Positions 48,039-57,619 of a DNA stretch of 64,000 nt are shown piece after piece. This DNA comes from Ureibacillus composti (lineage in GTDB: Bacteria > Bacillota > Bacilli > Bacillales_A > Planococcaceae): positions 4,320,501 to 4,384,500 of the forward strand of contig JAUCEP010000002.1 in the NCBI GenBank assembly GCA_030348875.1. The letters run 5' to 3'. A model generated the notes under the pieces. That model made no database searches. It had not been told where the DNA came from and saw only the letters and a program-made list of their open reading frames with translations. A program made the position numbers and the translations under genes. The stretch's first letter is position 1. Each line of letters opens with the position of its first letter.

Positions 48039-48746
48039 GTGGTCATTATTCAACATTCTAAGTATCTAGATTTTTTGTCTAAACTCGGTATTGAGGGTGC
48101 ACATCCTGGAGGTATTAATTTAACAAAGAAAATATTCAATAGGGAGAACATTAACAGAGCTTCTCATATTCTAGATGTAGGTTGTGGTACTGGTCAAACT
48201 GCTGCCTACTTAGCTCACAAATATGGAGCAAAAGTAACTGGCATAGATATTAACTCATCGATGGTTGAAAAGGCAAAAAGAAGAATGAAATCAAACCATT
48301 TAACGGTAAAAATAATTCAAGGTTCAGTAGAAAATATGCCATTCCCGGATCATCACTTTGACTTTATTATCTCTGAATCTGTTCTTTCATTTGTAAATAA
48401 ACCAAAAGCTCTTAAAGAAATTTCTCGGGTATTAAAGAACGGAGGACGTTTAATTGCAATTGAACAAACAATTACACAGCAACTAAAGGAAAAAGAGGAA
48501 AACGAAATCAAACAATTTTATGGATTCCATTCTCTGAGTATGAAAGAAGATTGGTTTGCATTATTGAAGCAGGCAGGTTTTGAAAATATCCGTATAGAAA
48601 AAAATACTTCTATCAAATCAGCACCTGATGTCCATTACTCAAACGATATCGAGCCTGAACTTTATGAAATTTTGGAGGGACATTCAGATATCATCTCCAA
48701 GTATCAAGGGATTCTGGACTTTAGAATTTACTCTTGTACAAAATAA
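48039..48746 (+). CDS. Class I SAM-dependent methyltransferase
   Basis: 235 residues, probably a GTG start after AGAAG; ribosome binding site weak. Motif I ILDVGCGTGQTAAYLA, motif II acidic end VTGIDINSSMVEKAK, and PFPDHHFDFIISESVL are those of UbiE/Methyltransf_11 enzymes. The N-terminal GAHPGGINLTKKI resembles small-molecule methyltransferases of Bacillus. Substrate unknown. Confidence 0.83.
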   Translation: MVIIQHSKYLDFLSKLGIEGAHPGGINLTKKIFNRENINRASHILDVGCGTGQTAAYLAHKYGAKVTGIDINSSMVEKAKRRMKSNHLTVKIIQGSVENMPFPDHHFDFIISESVLSFVNKPKALKEISRVLKNGGRLIAIEQTITQQLKEKEENEIKQFYGFHSLSMKEDWFALLKQAGFENIRIEKNTSIKSAPDVHYSNDIEPELYEILEGHSDIISKYQGILDFRIYSCTK

Positions 48747-48826
48747 TTTGAGAGTTTAGGACAGCACCAACTCTATCTGTTAAATGGATTAATTTTTGGA
48801 GTATTTTTCTTACATTTGGATAGCCA

Positions 48827-48856
48827 AAAGCCTACGGAATTAATTCCGTAGGCTTT
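48827..48856. terminator. Palindromic terminator between convergent genes
   Basis: Perfect 15-bp inverted repeat AAAGCCTACGGAATT with no spacer, serving the methyltransferase and the DJ-1 gene from both sides. Confidence 0.75.
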
Positions 48857-48891
48857 CGATTATATGAAAATTCAGCGAAGAGACTGTAGAA

Positions 48892-49410
48892 TTAGCTTAA
48901 TGCTTTTACTAAAGCTTCTCCAAATTCTTTAGCGCCATCTGGACCATCACCAGTGATAATATCATCATGAGCAACAACATGTTTTTCAACATATGTTACT
49001 TTATTCGCTTTTAATTGATCTTTTTGTATATCTACTGGATAGCAAGTTGCTTCTCTTCCTGTAAGTAAACCCGTTTTAGCTACAGTAACCGCACCTGCAC
49101 AAATTCCTGTTACAAGAACTTTATTAGTATACGCTTGTTTCAAGTAGTCTTGTAATTCTTGATTTTCCCATAGATGATCGTTCGTACCAGATCCACCAAT
49201 AACAGATACAACATCATAGTCAGAAGCAGAAACGTCTGAGAAAATGACCTCAGCAGTTGCTTTACCTTCATAATCCCCTATGATTTCACCTGTTTTTGTA
49301 CTTGCAATTGTCACTTCAATTCCGTTGCTTTCCAATTCCGCTTTTGGTTGAAATAATTCGTCTTCATTGAAACGTTCTGGTGGTATAATTAAAAGTGCTT
49401 TTTTACTCAT
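48892..49410 (-). CDS. DJ-1/PfpI family protein
   Basis: 172 residues. Nucleophile elbow Cys in VTGICAGAVTVAK with upstream Glu in the N-terminal strand region, VVSVIGGSGTNDHLW and ATCYPVDI blocks: the PfpI/YraA/YfkM branch, members of which act as chaperones, deglycases or peptidases; the exact activity is debated. Divergent from an HxlR-type regulator 150 bases away, which likely controls it. A deleted copy of the same family is at 31847-31995. Confidence 0.86.
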   Translation of the reverse strand: MSKKALLIIPPERFNEDELFQPKAELESNGIEVTIASTKTGEIIGDYEGKATAEVIFSDVSASDYDVVSVIGGSGTNDHLWENQELQDYLKQAYTNKVLVTGICAGAVTVAKTGLLTGREATCYPVDIQKDQLKANKVTYVEKHVVAHDDIITGDGPDGAKEFGEALVKALS

Positions 49411-49558
49411 TTGTAGTTCCTCCTCATTAATAAAAAAGATTCGCCGGTAAGACGACTATTTCATTCTACTGCTCGTTTTCTTCACTGTGAAGAATGCACT
49501 TTTTTGTAAGGAGGTTACCGACAGGTTACAATTGATACAAATAAGGAGGAAAGAATTT

Positions 49559-49948
49559 ATGCCAGATACATTTAGAGATGAAGTTAAAGAAAAGATTATA
49601 AATGGTGATTATAATTGTGAAAAAGAACTTACCTTATCAATTATAAGTGGTAAATGGAAAATTGTTATTTTATGGCATTTGGGGGTAGAAGGACCACATC
49701 GATTCAGTGATCTCCAAAGGCTTTTTCCAAAAATATCTCATAAAATATTAACGAATCAATTAAGAGAACTGATGGAAGATGGAATAGTTCATCGCGAGGT
49801 TTATCCAGAAGTTCCACCGAAAGTGGAATATTCCATGACTGAATTGGGGATGACTTTACTTCCTATCGTTGAAATGATGTATGAATGGGGAAAAAATCGG
49901 ATAGCAGAAATCATAAATGAAATGGATATCTCGGAATTAAACAATTAA
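49559..49948 (+). CDS. HxlR-family transcriptional regulator
   Basis: 129 residues from ATG 49559, fixed by AAGGAGGAAAG; the frame is open further upstream without a ribosome binding site. Winged HTH with a conserved N-terminal Cys ([24 protein letters not shown]), [29 protein letters not shown] and [13 protein letters not shown]. HxlR proteins such as YodB and HypR sense electrophiles or disulfide stress through that Cys. Divergence from the DJ-1 gene suggests local control. The leader has GGTTAC repeated at 49513 and 49524. Confidence 0.86.
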   Translation: MPDTFRDEVKEKIINGDYNCEKELTLSIISGKWKIVILWHLGVEGPHRFSDLQRLFPKISHKILTNQLRELMEDGIVHREVYPEVPPKVEYSMTELGMTLLPIVEMMYEWGKNRIAEIINEMDISELNN

Positions 49949-49990
49949 GAGATAAGCTTACATTTACAATGTTGCTTTACAAAACCTATT

Positions 49991-50037
49991 AGAAAAGAAG
50001 CACCTTCACTTAACTGTAAGGAAGGTGCTTCTTTTCT
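49991..50037 (+). terminator. Terminator of the HxlR gene
   Basis: Perfect 17-bp stem (49991-50007 with 50021-50037) of AGAAAAGAAGCACCTTC and its complement. Confidence 0.9.
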
Positions 50038-50354
50038 ACCCATCATTAAAAATTAAAATGTTCGAAGGGTCCAACACGACTAAACCAAGGCAATTTTACT
50101 CGATTATGTAAGATCACTAAATGTTCAACTATTTTCATATATTTTACAATATAGTCTATAAAAATAAGCATCGGAGACATTATCACTTTAACATGAATAG
50201 ACATTTAAAACACTTATCTACGAAAGATGAACTATTTCAAAGGAAAGTCCGCTTTTTAATACCTGTAATACCCTTTTTCACTTAGCACACGGATCAGTGG
50301 CAGTATCATCTTCACATGATATCCCCCTATATTTATATTTATTGAGCATATTAC

Positions 50355-51275
50355 GTGGAGATGATCGTTTTGGTGAATTTGCAAAAGCATTTATTCAAGA
50401 TGAGAAGCCTATTTTTCCATTTGTCATGGACCACAAGTGTTAATCGATACAGATCTTTTAAAAGGTGTCGACATCACTGCAGAATGTGCCCGCCTGAAGA
50501 ATTGCTCGATCGTCAACCAATTGCTCCGAGTGCGGTAGCAGCGGAACGGGACGATGCCGTGGTACCTCGGGAAATGACAGCAGACGAAATCGATGAAATT
50601 ATTAAAGCATTTGGTGAAGCAACCAGAAGAGCAATCGAAGCTGGGTATGATGGAGTTGAAATCCATGGTGCCAATACGTATTTGATTCAGCAATTCTTTT
50701 CTCCACACTCAAATCGCAGAACTGACAAGTGGGGTGGAACTCTGGAAAAACGTATGTCCTTCCCGCTTGCTGTAGTTGACGCTGTTAAAAAAGCAGTTTC
50801 AGACCATGCAACAAAACCTTTTATCATCGGCTATCGGTTATCGCCTGAAGAAAGAGAGAATCCTGGCATCACCATGGAAGACACGTTGCAATTAGTGGAC
50901 AAGTTGGCGGACCAGGACCTGGATTATCTTCATATTTCTGTCGGCGGCTTTTGGAATGGATCAATCCGTGATGATAACGATCAGACATCCCGAGTTGTTA
51001 TGATCCACGAACGTGTCGGCGATCGTGTTCCTGTGATGGGGGTTGGGATGCTACGGACACCAGATGAAGTGATGAAAGCATTTGAAACAGGTGTACCTTT
51101 AATCGCTTTAGGGAGAGAATTGATAATGGAACCTCAGTGGGTACAAAAAGTACAAGCCGGTGAAGAAGACAAAATCCGTACAACATTATCTAAAAAAGAT
51201 CAAAAAGAACTGGCTATATCTGATGAAATGTGGGAGTACTATACTGGCATCCCTGGCTGGCTTCCTATTGTATAA
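50355..51275 (+). pseudogene. Old yellow enzyme-type NADH:flavin oxidoreductase, damaged N-terminus
   Basis: From PPEELLDRQPIAPSAVAAE onward (about 50485) the frame is a normal OYE barrel: AFGEATRRAIEAGYDGVEIHGANTYL-type region, FFSPHSNRRTDKWGGTLEKRM, and the C-terminal VMGVGMLRTPDEVMKAFETG and ALGRELIMEP flavin-phosphate segment. The first 100-110 residues are missing: preceding DNA has a short OYE-like stretch (FGEFAKAFIQDEKPIF near 50375) broken by frameshifts, and the codons between are non-homologous. Active enzymes have about 370 residues, so this gene is probably inactive. Confidence 0.78.
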
Positions 51276-51413
51276 GTAGTTCACTTATCTAATCCCATCT
51301 CCCATCTATGCTTCCTTGAATTGTTCTACAAAAAAAGGGGAATCGTGATGATAATTGTCCTTGCTCAGCAAGGATAAGAATATACCTTATAGTAAACAAG
51401 ACGGAACATTTTA

Positions 51414-51446
51414 AAGGGAAACCATCTTAGTGGTTTCCCTCCTTTA
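51414..51446 (+). terminator. Terminator of the OYE-type gene
   Basis: 10-bp stem AGGGAAACCA/TGGTTTCCCT followed by CCTTTATT. Confidence 0.7.
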
Positions 51447-51752
51447 TTGAGCTTCGGAAGCAAGTATTCGAATTTCTGCAGAGAGTATTTAAGGTTTCCT
51501 GTTCTCCGGCGCTAATTTTCAAATCAATTTGTTTACTTGGCCGATAGTAGATATATTCTTTTGTATTAGAAACAGAATCGAAATTTCATCCGAAAATAAT
51601 TCACCAATGACGTCTAGCAGTGAACTTAAGGTTATTTCTTCCATACTATTAATACTAAATTTCACTGATGCTTAGAAACTATAGGCTAATAGGAATTATT
51701 TTAAGCCATTACTAATAACGGGTATACTAATAAGGAAAGGATGTGGTTCATC

Positions 51753-52781
51753 ATGAATACAATGAAGGCGGTAGGATTAACTCGTTACCTTCCAATTGAC
51801 AATCCCCAAAGCCTGGTGGACGTAGTTGTTGAAAAACCAAAAGCAACGGGTCGTGACATTTTGGTTAAAGTTGCGGCCATATCGGTCAATCCTGTTGATA
51901 CAAAGGTACGAGCTCCTAAAGAAAGAGTTGAGGAAGTTCCTAAAATTCTAGGTTGGGATGTAGCAGGAGTCGTTGAAGAGACAGGACCGGACTGTTCATT
52001 GTTTCGTCCGGGAGATGAAGTTTTTTATGCTGGCAGTATTGCACGACAAGGTGGAAACAGTGAATACCATCTGGTCGATGAACGAATCGTTGGGCGCAAA
52101 CCTGTTTCCTTAAGTTTTGTGGAAGCCGCAGCTCTTCCCCTAACCTCCATTACAGCTTGGGAAGCGTTATTTACCCGAATGTCTATTTCCCAAGATCCGG
52201 GCCTTAACAAAGGAAAGGCTCTGCTGATCATTGGTGCAGCCGGGGGTGTAGGTTCCATTGCCACTCAGCTTGCAAAACTAGCGGGGCTTACTGTAATCGG
52301 GACTGCTTCCCGATCGGAAACTGTTAGCTGGGTTAAATCAATGGGCGCAGACTATACCATTAATCACCATGACCCGCTCCTTCCACAACTTCAAGCAATT
52401 GGATTTACAAACGTTCCGTACATTTTTTGCCTGAATGCTTTGGAAAAACACTGGGCCGGTATTAGCGAAGCTATTTCCCCACAAGGAGTTGTGTGCGCAA
52501 TTGACGATCCAACCTCTCCGCTGGACCTCAAATTGCTTAAGCAAAAAAGCGTCACCTTCGTGTGGGAGTTTATGTTTACTCGCTCTGTTTACGAAACAGA
52601 TGATATGATTGAGCAGCATCTATTGCTTAATCGTATTGCTAATGCTGTGGACCATCAAAAATTAAAGACAACACTGGCCGAAGTCCTTGGACCGATCTCA
52701 GCAGAAAATCTCCGTCAAGCCCACAAATTTTTGGAGAGCAATAGGACGATTGGTAAAATTGGACTAGAAGGGTTTGTTTAA
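51753..52781 (+). CDS. Zinc-type alcohol dehydrogenase-like / quinone oxidoreductase (MDR superfamily)
   Basis: 342 residues from ATG 51753 with AAAGGATG 9 bases upstream; ATG 51741 is an alternative. GroES-like domain (VKVAAISVNPVDTKVRAP, LGWDVAGVVEETG, FRPGDEVFYAG) then Rossmann domain with IIGAAGGVGSIATQLAKL. Catalytic-zinc Cys and His ligands are absent, as in the ZADH/quinone reductase branch that uses NADPH without zinc. Substrate unknown. Last gene of the accessory segment before rlmH. Confidence 0.85.
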   Translation: MNTMKAVGLTRYLPIDNPQSLVDVVVEKPKATGRDILVKVAAISVNPVDTKVRAPKERVEEVPKILGWDVAGVVEETGPDCSLFRPGDEVFYAGSIARQGGNSEYHLVDERIVGRKPVSLSFVEAAALPLTSITAWEALFTRMSISQDPGLNKGKALLIIGAAGGVGSIATQLAKLAGLTVIGTASRSETVSWVKSMGADYTINHHDPLLPQLQAIGFTNVPYIFCLNALEKHWAGISEAISPQGVVCAIDDPTSPLDLKLLKQKSVTFVWEFMFTRSVYETDDMIEQHLLLNRIANAVDHQKLKTTLAEVLGPISAENLRQAHKFLESNRTIGKIGLEGFV

Positions 52782-52861
52782 GAACCTGTTTGCAGAGAGT
52801 ATAAAAAACAATGAGGTTTCCCGATAAATCGGTGATTCGATAATTGCAATTGGATATAAAT

Positions 52862-52895
52862 ATAAAGCCGACCGCTAATCGCAGCCGGCTTTAAT
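52862..52895. terminator. Hairpin after the dehydrogenase gene
   Basis: Stem AAAGCCG/CGGCTTT with additional CG-rich interior; no T tract on the plus strand. Confidence 0.45.
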
Positions 52896-52913
52896 TACAC
52901 AAAGAAACTTTCT

Positions 52914-52936
52914 TTTACTTATGATATGGTTCTTCG
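52914..52936. repeat. att-like repeat B
   Basis: Core ACTTATGATATGGTTCTTCG (52917-52936) matches the rlmH copy (repeat A) at 17 of 20 positions, same orientation, 464 bases from it. Followed by CTAAATGAGGTTTT, a flank shared with repeat E. Confidence 0.68.
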
Positions 52937-53221
52937 TAATCTAAATGAGGTTTTCTATATTTATCTGGCTCACTTACGGCCCCAATTTTTTCATTTTTAT
53001 TTACTGGATTTTTTACATTAACATAGGCGGTTTTTAAAGCTGAACTAAGTATTTGGATCATTTATGCTATGGATTGGTTCAACTGTAACGGGGACTGTGT
53101 TTTCTTTTATTTGTAATAAATTATAAATAAAAGAACTAATTGAAAAGGTTACCAGCGCGTTAATGATGAATCAAGGGCCTTATTAGAAAATAATTAAATC
53201 ATTTCTAAAACTGCATAATCC

Positions 53222-53267
53222 AAAAGGTTGGCTAAAAGAAATTTCTGTTTTTTAGTCAGCCTTTTTG
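53222..53267. terminator. Probable terminator downstream of rlmH
   Basis: Stem AAAGGTTGGCTAAAA with a complementary arm (two wobble pairs) and T tracts on both strands. Lies between repeats B and A. Confidence 0.65.
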
Positions 53268-53370
53268 CTTTATTAGCCTGTCAACATCCTTTCACAGTGC
53301 TAGTAAATTTAAAAACTGGATTAAATAGATTAAATGTTTTTCAATGTTTAGATTCTTATATTCCCTCAAA

Positions 53371-53400
53371 AACCTCATTTACTTATGATACGGTTCTCCT
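53371..53400. repeat. att-like repeat A within the rlmH 3' end
   Basis: Covers the last codons of rlmH (Glu-Pro-Tyr-His-Lys-stop) and 8 bases beyond. This is the site used by SCC elements in staphylococci. 26 bp (53371-53396) recur at repeat C. Confidence 0.85.
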
Positions 53401-53858
53401 TTAATAATTCTAAAACTCCGATAGATTTGTTCAACTAGAACAAGCTTCATTAATTGGTGGGGTAATGTCATCTTTCCGAAGCTTAGTTTTTCTTCCGCGC
53501 GTTTAAGGACATCTTCATGAAGACCTAGAGATCCACCAATAACAAAGGCAATTTTACTTGTACCATATGTCATTAGTGATTCAATGCTTGCTGCCAGCTC
53601 CTCTGATGCTTTCATTTTCCCATCAATTGCAAGAGCAATTACATACATTCCATCATTAATTTTAGCTAATATACGTTCACCCTCTTTACGCTTAACTATG
53701 TCCATCTCCGCTTCACTCAATTGCTCTGGTGCCTTTTCATCTGCAACTTCGACGAGGTCTACTTTTGCATAACTTCCGAGCCGCTTAACATACTCATCAA
53801 TCCCCATTTTTAAATATTTTTCCTTTAACTTTCCTACTGAAATGATCGTTATATTCAA
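53379..53858 (-). CDS. rlmH: 23S rRNA (pseudouridine1915-N3)-methyltransferase RlmH
   Basis: 159 residues, the family length. SPOUT-fold knot with [17 protein letters not shown] and [25 protein letters not shown], ending in the invariant GEPYHK. Methylates pseudouridine 1915 in helix 69 of 23S rRNA. The gene is intact although its last bases serve as the attachment site of the accessory region. Known as orfX in staphylococci and yydA in B. subtilis. Confidence 0.96.
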   Translation of the reverse strand: MNITIISVGKLKEKYLKMGIDEYVKRLGSYAKVDLVEVADEKAPEQLSEAEMDIVKRKEGERILAKINDGMYVIALAIDGKMKASEELAASIESLMTYGTSKIAFVIGGSLGLHEDVLKRAEEKLSFGKMTLPHQLMKLVLVEQIYRSFRIIKGEPYHK

Positions 53859-54192
53859 TAATATCCACCTTTATTAGTTTCATTTATTAGTTATGTTTAA
53901 TTGTATAAAAGCTGTGGTATATAGTACGTAGAAATAATTAATATTAGTTTGAACGATGTTAACCGGTTAAATAGATTTATTATACTTATCAGTAAATCAT
54001 CGTAGGCTACATCATAATTTCCTTCTCTTTCTACTCCGTAAAAAATCCTCTATAATGAAAGTACCATGATAACTTCTGGATTCAGAAAATTAGGCTATTA
54101 ACATTTTATCCACGTTTACATTTCATTTACAAACAACTTATCCACAAAAGTTATACACATATCCACAATCCCATTCTATATATTGTGTAAAT

Positions 54193-54357
54193 TTATTTTG
54201 TCGATACAATATATTCGGCAGGCTCTTCACAATAAGAACACTTTGTGGATAACTTTTCTTCCTCTTTCAGTTTATCCATTATTGGAAACTCCTTTGTCTC
54301 TACAACAAACATGTCTAATGCGTGATTTATATGAGTTTCGCAGCTATACTTTTCCAT
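54193..54357 (-). CDS. CxxH/CxxC protein
   Basis: 54 residues from ATG 54357, AAGGAG 10 bases upstream. Product has CETH near the N-terminus and CSYC near the C-terminus (KLSTKCSYCEEPAEYIVSTK), the spacing that names the CxxH/CxxC family, small probable zinc proteins found beside rlmH in Bacillus. Function unknown. Its coding DNA contains a DnaA box. Confidence 0.82.
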   Translation of the reverse strand: MEKYSCETHINHALDMFVVETKEFPIMDKLKEEEKLSTKCSYCEEPAEYIVSTK

Positions 54358-54441
54358 TTTTTATATGCTCCTTACTTTCTGAAATTTCCACAAACTTATT
54401 CACAATTTACTCTATGTTATCCACAACCCATTGTAACAAAC

Positions 54442-54484
54442 AAAAAACGAGTAGGAAAGAAAGGACTTTTCTTCCACCACTCGT
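54442..54484 (-). terminator. Terminator of the HtrA-type gene
   Basis: Stem ACGAGT...ACTCGT extended by GGAAAGAA/TTCTTCC pairing, then six T on the minus strand. Confidence 0.78.
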
Positions 54485-54546
54485 CTGAATAACTTTTTTA
54501 TAAGTTATCCACAATTTGTTCAATACTCCTCAATATATAACCGATT

Positions 54547-55845
54547 TTATAATGTTGTATGATCAGTTAATGTTAGCTCTATTTCTACAATTTTACCTTG
54601 GCGATAAACTTTAATGTTCATTTTGTCGCCAATCTCTTTTTCATTATACAAATGTTTACGCAAGTCAATTGAGTTTTCAATTTTTTTGCCATCCATTTCT
54701 ACAATAACATCATATTGTTCAACACCTGCACTGTCAGCAGCTGATCCGTTTACCACTTCATTAACCACAACACCTGTAGTTACTTCTTTAGGAAGTTTTA
54801 ATGTTTGTTGTTGATAGAATGCAGGCACATCTGTTAAATCTAATAGTGAAATCCCCATTTGTGGTCTTATTACTTCACCATTTGCTTCAATCTCTTCAAT
54901 TATTGGAATAACTGAATTAATTGGAATAGAGAAACCTAATCCCTCAACAGATGATTCCGCAATCTTCATTGAGTTAATACCAACTAATTCCCCTGCAATA
55001 TTAATTAAAGCACCCCCACTATTCCCTGGGTTTATTGCAGCATCTGTTTGTAATACTTCTGTTTGCCAATCTTCTGTACCATCAGAATTTAAATCAACTG
55101 GTACGGAACGATCTTTACCGGAAATAACACCTGTCGTAACGGAACCGTAAAACTCTAGTCCAAGTGGGTTCCCTATAGCAATAACTGTTTCACCTTGTTT
55201 TAATACGTCTGAGTTCCCAAACTTCGCTACAGTTTTAATATTTTCACTATCAATAGCTACAACTGCTAAGTCTGTCCAAATATCACTACCTACCAGTTTT
55301 GCCTCTTTTTTTGTCCCATCGTTTAGCGTTACTTCAAGTTGTTTCGCGCCTTCTACAACATGGTTGTTTGTTACAACAAATGCCGTGTCACCTTCTATTT
55401 TATATATAACACCTGATCCACTACCTGCTTCTTGTGTTGAAGATTGTCTTGTCCAAAAATCGGATACCTCTTGAATGTTTGTGATACCAACTACTGCATC
55501 TGATACGTCGCCTACAGCTTTTGTTATATCAGTTGTTACTTCTGTAGCAGTTTGATCTATTGTTGTAGCTGGTTCATTTTCATTTGCATTATTATTTGTT
55601 CCACCTGGAAGCTGGTTTACCATAGAAGGGAGCAACAACCATACTAAAAGTGCCCCCACAATTACACCTGCTACCCCACTCATAAAATAACCGGCTTTAT
55701 TACCTCCACTCGATTTTTTAGTGCGTCTTTTATTTTCTTCTTCTTCTTCTCGCTTTAACCTTTCTTGTAAAGGAGAGATTGGACTATTTTGATCATCTGA
55801 TTGTGAATTGTATTTATTCTGTTCATCATCATTATAATAACTCAT
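54547..55845 (-). CDS. htrC: HtrA/DegP-type membrane-anchored serine protease
   Basis: 432 residues from ATG 55845 (GGATGGAGAAAG upstream); the frame continues to 55896 without a good site. Charged cytoplasmic N-terminus, one membrane helix (about 57-77), trypsin-like domain with His in VVTNNHVVEGA, Asp in WTDLAVVAI and Ser in NPGNSGGALIN, then a C-terminal PDZ domain (VVNEVVNGSAADSAGVEQYDVI and later). Degrades misfolded exported proteins. Position after walJ matches HtrC (YyxA) of B. subtilis. Confidence 0.92.
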   Translation of the reverse strand: MSYYNDDEQNKYNSQSDDQNSPISPLQERLKREEEEENKRRTKKSSGGNKAGYFMSGVAGVIVGALLVWLLLPSMVNQLPGGTNNNANENEPATTIDQTATEVTTDITKAVGDVSDAVVGITNIQEVSDFWTRQSSTQEAGSGSGVIYKIEGDTAFVVTNNHVVEGAKQLEVTLNDGTKKEAKLVGSDIWTDLAVVAIDSENIKTVAKFGNSDVLKQGETVIAIGNPLGLEFYGSVTTGVISGKDRSVPVDLNSDGTEDWQTEVLQTDAAINPGNSGGALINIAGELVGINSMKIAESSVEGLGFSIPINSVIPIIEEIEANGEVIRPQMGISLLDLTDVPAFYQQQTLKLPKEVTTGVVVNEVVNGSAADSAGVEQYDVIVEMDGKKIENSIDLRKHLYNEKEIGDKMNIKVYRQGKIVEIELTLTDHTTL

Positions 55846-55932
55846 TATACTTTCTCCATCCTTTCTACCTCTTATTGACATTATGATACAATTCAAACAT
55901 TAAAATTACATGAAAATTAAATAAAACCAAAA

Positions 55933-55973
55933 TAAAAAAGACCCTGCGGAATTTTTTGTTTCCACAAAGTCTT
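55933..55973 (-). terminator. Terminator of the wal operon
   Basis: 14-bp stem AAGACCCTGCGGAA with a fully complementary arm allowing G-T pairs, then T6 on the minus strand. Confidence 0.85.
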
Positions 55974-55991
55974 ATTATTTTTATTTGTTAT

Positions 55992-56780
55992 TTAAACTGG
56001 TACAAGCATCGTCGGTTCTTCTGCATCCGTATCATGTAGATGAACAAATTCACCAGCAATGATGCCACAGGATTGTAATGTTTGTTCAACTGTCATTCTA
56101 GCTAAATCTTTCATATTATTATCTTTACTTAAATGCGATAAATAGATTTGAGTTGGCTTTTCAAACACCACTTCACTCATCGCAACCGCCGCGTCCTCAT
56201 TTGAAACATGGCCGACATCACTTAAAATGCGGCGCTTTATCGACCATGGGTACCGTCCCATTTGGAGCATACCTATGTCATGGTTACTTTCAAAAACGTA
56301 AGAATCAGCACCACGGATATGTCCCTTCATTCGGTCACTTACATAACCAGTATCAGTAATTAATACAAGTTTGCGGTTATTTTCATGGAAAGCATAAAAC
56401 ATTGGGTCTGCAGCATCATGAGAAACAGCAAAAGATTGAATATCTATTGAACCAAACGATTGAACTGTTTCCATATTAAACAAAAAACGTTGGTCTTCTG
56501 GGATATTTCCTATATGACCGTCCATTGCTTTCCACGTTTTTTCATTTGCATAAATTGGTACTTTGTATTTTCGAGCAACGACGCCTAGTCCTTTTATGTG
56601 GTCACTATGTTCATGTGTAACTAAAATTCCAGATAACTTTTTCATATCGCGATCAATTTTAGCAAAAAGTTGCTCCATTTTCTTACCACTTAATCCAACG
56701 TCGACTAAAAAGGCATGCTCGTCATTTTCTACATATATGGCATTTCCCGAACTGCCACTTGCTAAAACACTAAATCGCAT
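55992..56780 (-). CDS. walJ: WalJ (YycJ) metallo-beta-lactamase fold protein
   Basis: 262 residues. Metal ligands in [27 protein letters not shown] and SHLSKDN; N-terminal [13 protein letters not shown] is typical of the YycJ family. A double-strand DNA exonuclease activity has been reported for YycJ. Starts 5 bases after walI. Confidence 0.94.
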   Translation of the reverse strand: MRFSVLASGSSGNAIYVENDEHAFLVDVGLSGKKMEQLFAKIDRDMKKLSGILVTHEHSDHIKGLGVVARKYKVPIYANEKTWKAMDGHIGNIPEDQRFLFNMETVQSFGSIDIQSFAVSHDAADPMFYAFHENNRKLVLITDTGYVSDRMKGHIRGADSYVFESNHDIGMLQMGRYPWSIKRRILSDVGHVSNEDAAVAMSEVVFEKPTQIYLSHLSKDNNMKDLARMTVEQTLQSCGIIAGEFVHLHDTDAEEPTMLVPV

Positions 56781-56785
56781 AGTAA

Positions 56786-57619
56786 CTACTCCCTATTTTC
56801 TACTTCTTCAATTTCTTCGACATTCACCATATCTAAATTTACATCAATAACTTTTCCTTCAACAGCATCCACGAAGTATTCCTCTTGATTGTCATCTTCG
56901 GTTTCAACACGTATATCCCATGTTGGTACAAATACTTGGGTTTGTGTTAATTGTACAAGTGTTGAATAGCCTAACTTCATTTGAGTAATACGTGAGTTTG
57001 GTTTTAACAATTGTTTTGCATATAATGTTTGAATTACTTGTAGAGGAGATAACAGATTTTCTTTTTTCTCATTCTCTTCTAACCCTTCTAACATCGTTTG
57101 TTCGTACAGATATACTTCACCTTGCTCATTCCAATAAATTGTTACAATGCCGTTAATGTTGTAGTAAATTGTACGTTCATTTATACGTTGAAAGAATGTT
57201 GCAACCCTTTTTTCATGGTCAATTTCCCATAAAACGTAGGATGCCCCCTCGGAAACATTAGACTGTAAAAACTCTTTATAACTTGCCTCGTCATCTAAAT
57301 TGCGAAGCTTTACCGGTTTATCCAATGTCACAACAAGCTTATTTTCATTTTCAACCTTAACCTTTTGATTACGATTTGGTGGTAGACTTGCTTCTTCAAA
57401 GTTTTTAACTTTTCCAGATAAATAAGCTGCAGTGTCTATATTATTTGGTAAAGCTACATAAGTAATATTATCATTTCTTAACTTTGCTTCAATTGTTTCT
57501 TCACCTAATATTTCTACCTTCTCCGCTTCAGTATGCCGATTTAGGTAAAGAGAATATAGAAATAAATCCAAAATGAGAAACACGAAGATGAAGATAGATT
57601 TCGATCTACTCCAATCCAT
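56786..57619 (-). CDS. walI: WalI (YycI) regulator of WalK
   Basis: 277 residues. N-terminal membrane anchor (about 8-24) and an extracytoplasmic YycI domain; C-terminal segment with [17 protein letters not shown]. With WalH it restrains the WalK kinase at the membrane. Overlaps walH by 14 bases. Confidence 0.92.
   Translation of the reverse strand: MDWSRSKSIFIFVFLILDLFLYSLYLNRHTEAEKVEILGEETIEAKLRNDNITYVALPNNIDTAAYLSGKVKNFEEASLPPNRNQKVKVENENKLVVTLDKPVKLRNLDDEASYKEFLQSNVSEGASYVLWEIDHEKRVATFFQRINERTIYYNINGIVTIYWNEQGEVYLYEQTMLEGLEENEKKENLLSPLQVIQTLYAKQLLKPNSRITQMKLGYSTLVQLTQTQVFVPTWDIRVETEDDNQEEYFVDAVEGKVIDVNLDMVNVEEIEEVENRE

Larger units (their letters stand above)
54106..54513. promoter_or_regulatory. 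DnaA-box cluster
   Basis: Four exact TTATCCACA boxes (54138, 54417 and 54505 on plus; 54244-54252 on minus) plus four with one mismatch (54106, 54151, 54159, 54396) in about 410 bases. In B. subtilis a DnaA-box cluster is described next to yydA, the same gene as rlmH, where it titrates DnaA. The small CxxH/CxxC gene lies inside the cluster. Confidence 0.85.

Noticed and set aside
54183..54488. 101-codon plus-strand frame across the DnaA-box region
   Set aside because: Lies opposite the CxxH/CxxC gene and has no ribosome binding site; the minus-strand gene has a clear family signature.
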